From NCBI GenBank assembly GCA_021413585.1, contig JAIOQB010000196.1, positions 1 to 33,317 on the forward strand: a stretch of 33,317 bases of DNA, given 5' to 3'. The translations under genes and the position numbers were made by a program. Below are positions 31,879-33,317 of this stretch, one piece after another. The notes beneath the pieces were generated by a model. It was not told the origin of the DNA. It was given only the letters and a program-made list of their open reading frames with translations, and did no database searches. The stretch is from Planctomycetia bacterium. Lineage in GTDB: Bacteria > Planctomycetota > Planctomycetia > Pirellulales > UBA7805. The stretch's first letter is position 1, and each line of letters starts with the position of its first letter.

Positions 31879-31935
31879 CATCACGCTTCAGCGTGATGAG
31901 TACTATGTCCTCACGCGGAGCGTAAGGGCTACTTT
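31879..31935. repeat. Palindromes between pseudopilin and lipoprotein genes
   Basis: CATCACGCT and AGCGTGATG (31879-31898) form a 9-bp hairpin. Bases 31911-31935 contain a unit whose complement reads like the arm at 29735 (core ACGCTCCGCGTGA). Both are dispersed-palindrome types. Confidence 0.6.
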
Positions 31936-31937
31936 GG

Positions 31938-33296
31938 TTACGGCAGCGGTGTGCGCAGATTTCCCACTGGGATGATTTCCGGCCCCGGTGCCCCCGGCGG
32001 CTGCCACAAAAGTTGAATCCAGGCCGCACCCAAGTGCTGGCCATGCTTCAGTTCGAGGCAATACCATTGCCCCGCGACGAGGTTGATCGTCGGGCCTTGC
32101 GGCACCGGGCCGGAACGGTAGTCCTGATAAGTGTGCCACAGGGCGTCGTGAATCGTGACGTTGTTCACGATCACCTGGGTGCCGTCGTCCCACTTCAGCC
32201 AGAACTGGTAGGGGCCCGTCGCGTCGGCACGAAACTCACCTTTCCAATACACCGCGTACAGTTGAGGGTTGAGCAAGCCTGCCGGATAGTAGGGCGGATT
32301 TTGCGACGGAATGTTGAAGCCATCCTTGCAGCAATTGTCGTCCGCCCCCCACATGCCGTACGGCAGGCTGATCGTGTTGTCGATGCGCGTGGCGAACGGC
32401 GGCGTGGTGTAGGCGTTGGGGTCGTCCGGCGCGTAGTTCCACCATTGGCCGCGCAGCCCTGGCATGAAGCCGTGGGGAGCCGCCTCGCCGCAGGCGGTGA
32501 TCGACGGCGAGCCGGTCGTGGTCCCACCCGTGGTCGTTCCTCCGGTTGTGCTGGCTCCGGTTGAAGTACCCCCGGATAAAGTACCGCTGCCAACCGTTGT
32601 AAAGCCAGTCGTCGCGCCGGTGGTGGTATTGGTCGGCGGTGCCGGTTTGAGTCCCACGTCCACCGTGCAGCCTGACTTGATCAGGCGAAAGTCGCGGGCG
32701 GGGCGCCACCGGTTGTCGTGGATGACGCACACCCTGGGGTCGATGTCGTCGCTGCGCTGCAAGTGGACGCTGCCGTCGTTGAGCAGCACGTTGACCTGGC
32801 TGCGATGCCGGGCGGCCACCGTCGTGGGCCAGTCGTCCACGGAGTTCGGGCCGACGACGTCGGCCACCGGCAGGCGATAGTCCAAAGCCAGGATCTTTTG
32901 GCTATCGCCGCCGAGAAAGCGCGCCGCGCGGCTGTTGATCGCATAGCTAAGCGAAAGCGTGGCGCCACCGGTGGTAGCCGCGGTGGTGTCCTCGGGGCAA
33001 TGCAAAATCCGATTGGCGTCCGTCAGATAAGGACTGAGGCTGCTGGTCCACTGCGCCGCCGGATTGGCAATGCGCGACAGGCCGGCTCGCGTCGCCAGCG
33101 ATCCCACCTGGCCCAATTGATACGCGCATTTTGCCGTCCGCGCCGACGCCCTAGACGACTGGATCGCCGGCAGCAACAGCGCGATCAAAATCACAATCAC
33201 CGCGATCACCACCAGCAACTCGACCAGGGTAAACGCGCGCGGCGGGGTCGCGCTTCGCGAAATGCCCGCGCGCGATGTTTGCCAGTGCGACGTCAA
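31938..33296 (-). CDS. DUF1559-like type II pseudopilin fused to a PA14-like domain
   Basis: With the TTG at 33296 it has 452 residues. The frame has no stop up to the window edge, so the true start may lie beyond base 33317. A class III signal peptide (leader cleaved before [12 protein letters not shown] at 22) marks a pseudopilin; the residue before F is Ala. The H-x9-DG motif (H164, D174, G175) is typical of the DUF1559 family, greatly expanded in planctomycetes. Residues 220-264 are a Thr/Gly-rich linker. The C-terminal part (about 280-445) resembles PA14: [20 protein letters not shown], then a histidine- and tryptophan-rich run. The fused domain suggests surface carbohydrate binding. Confidence 0.85.
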   Translation of the reverse strand: MTSHWQTSRAGISRSATPPRAFTLVELLVVIAVIVILIALLLPAIQSSRASARTAKCAYQLGQVGSLATRAGLSRIANPAAQWTSSLSPYLTDANRILHCPEDTTAATTGGATLSLSYAINSRAARFLGGDSQKILALDYRLPVADVVGPNSVDDWPTTVAARHRSQVNVLLNDGSVHLQRSDDIDPRVCVIHDNRWRPARDFRLIKSGCTVDVGLKPAPPTNTTTGATTGFTTVGSGTLSGGTSTGASTTGGTTTGGTTTGSPSITACGEAAPHGFMPGLRGQWWNYAPDDPNAYTTPPFATRIDNTISLPYGMWGADDNCCKDGFNIPSQNPPYYPAGLLNPQLYAVYWKGEFRADATGPYQFWLKWDDGTQVIVNNVTIHDALWHTYQDYRSGPVPQGPTINLVAGQWYCLELKHGQHLGAAWIQLLWQPPGAPGPEIIPVGNLRTPLP

Positions 33297-33317
33297 TGTG
33301 GTTCGATGAGTTTGAAG

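Noticed and set aside
1-33317. tRNA or rRNA genes
   Set aside because: No cloverleaf-like sequence or conserved rRNA segment was noticed on either strand; a dedicated search was not possible.

Overview
The window looks like the chromosome of a GC-rich planctomycete, most likely from the Pirellulales. This is inferred from gene content, not from a marker gene. The clues are two ECF sigma factors of the Rhodopirellula/Verrucomicrobium type, each translationally coupled to a FecR-type anti-sigma protein; two PEP-CTERM proteins; a DUF1559-type pseudopilin with an H-x9-DG motif; a small membrane protein with the NPYAAP motif; and many dispersed palindromes at gene ends. No rRNA, tRNA, CRISPR array, insertion sequence or prophage was recognised.

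Left part (1-8200): the 3' end of thiol peroxidase (tpx) converges on a GGDEF protein that carries a degenerate HD-GYP domain. A polytopic membrane protein with a charged, disordered tail follows. Next come a two-gene cassette (small helical protein plus HNH nuclease), glutamyl-tRNA synthetase, a 241-bp foldback repeat and a Uma2-type nuclease.

Middle (8400-15800), all on +: glutaminyl-tRNA synthetase, an unrecognised protein, an overlapping pair of a GSAM-like aminotransferase and a glycosylasparaginase-like Ntn hydrolase, a small membrane protein, a PfkB-family kinase and the RNA 2',3'-cyclic phosphodiesterase ThpR.

Regulatory block (15800-22400), all on -: in transcription order, ECF sigma 2, FecR/LamG-like protein 2, a PEP-CTERM protein, ECF sigma 1, FecR/LamG-like protein 1, and an AraC-type DNA-binding domain. 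The AraC reading frame continues that of FecR1 across one TAG codon. Both FecR genes contain several in-frame arrays of degenerate 7-bp tandem repeats. The same kind of array occurs in nearby non-coding DNA.

Right part (22400-33317): recA has a clear sigma-70 promoter, a palindrome around the -10 box and a long low-complexity N-terminal extension. It is preceded by a TTCACAC repeat tract whose only sister copy lies near 2900. Then come an HtrA-type protease, a small KOW protein, alanyl-tRNA synthetase and Mn/Fe superoxide dismutase on +. On - there follow a LamG-like PEP-CTERM protein, a lipoprotein with paired cysteines, and a pseudopilin fused to a PA14-like domain.

Most of the window is housekeeping (three aminoacyl-tRNA synthetases, recA, oxidative-stress enzymes). 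The least explained parts are the heptamer arrays in the two anti-sigma genes, the sigma-FecR-AraC operon, the TTCACAC tract before recA, and the HNH cassette.
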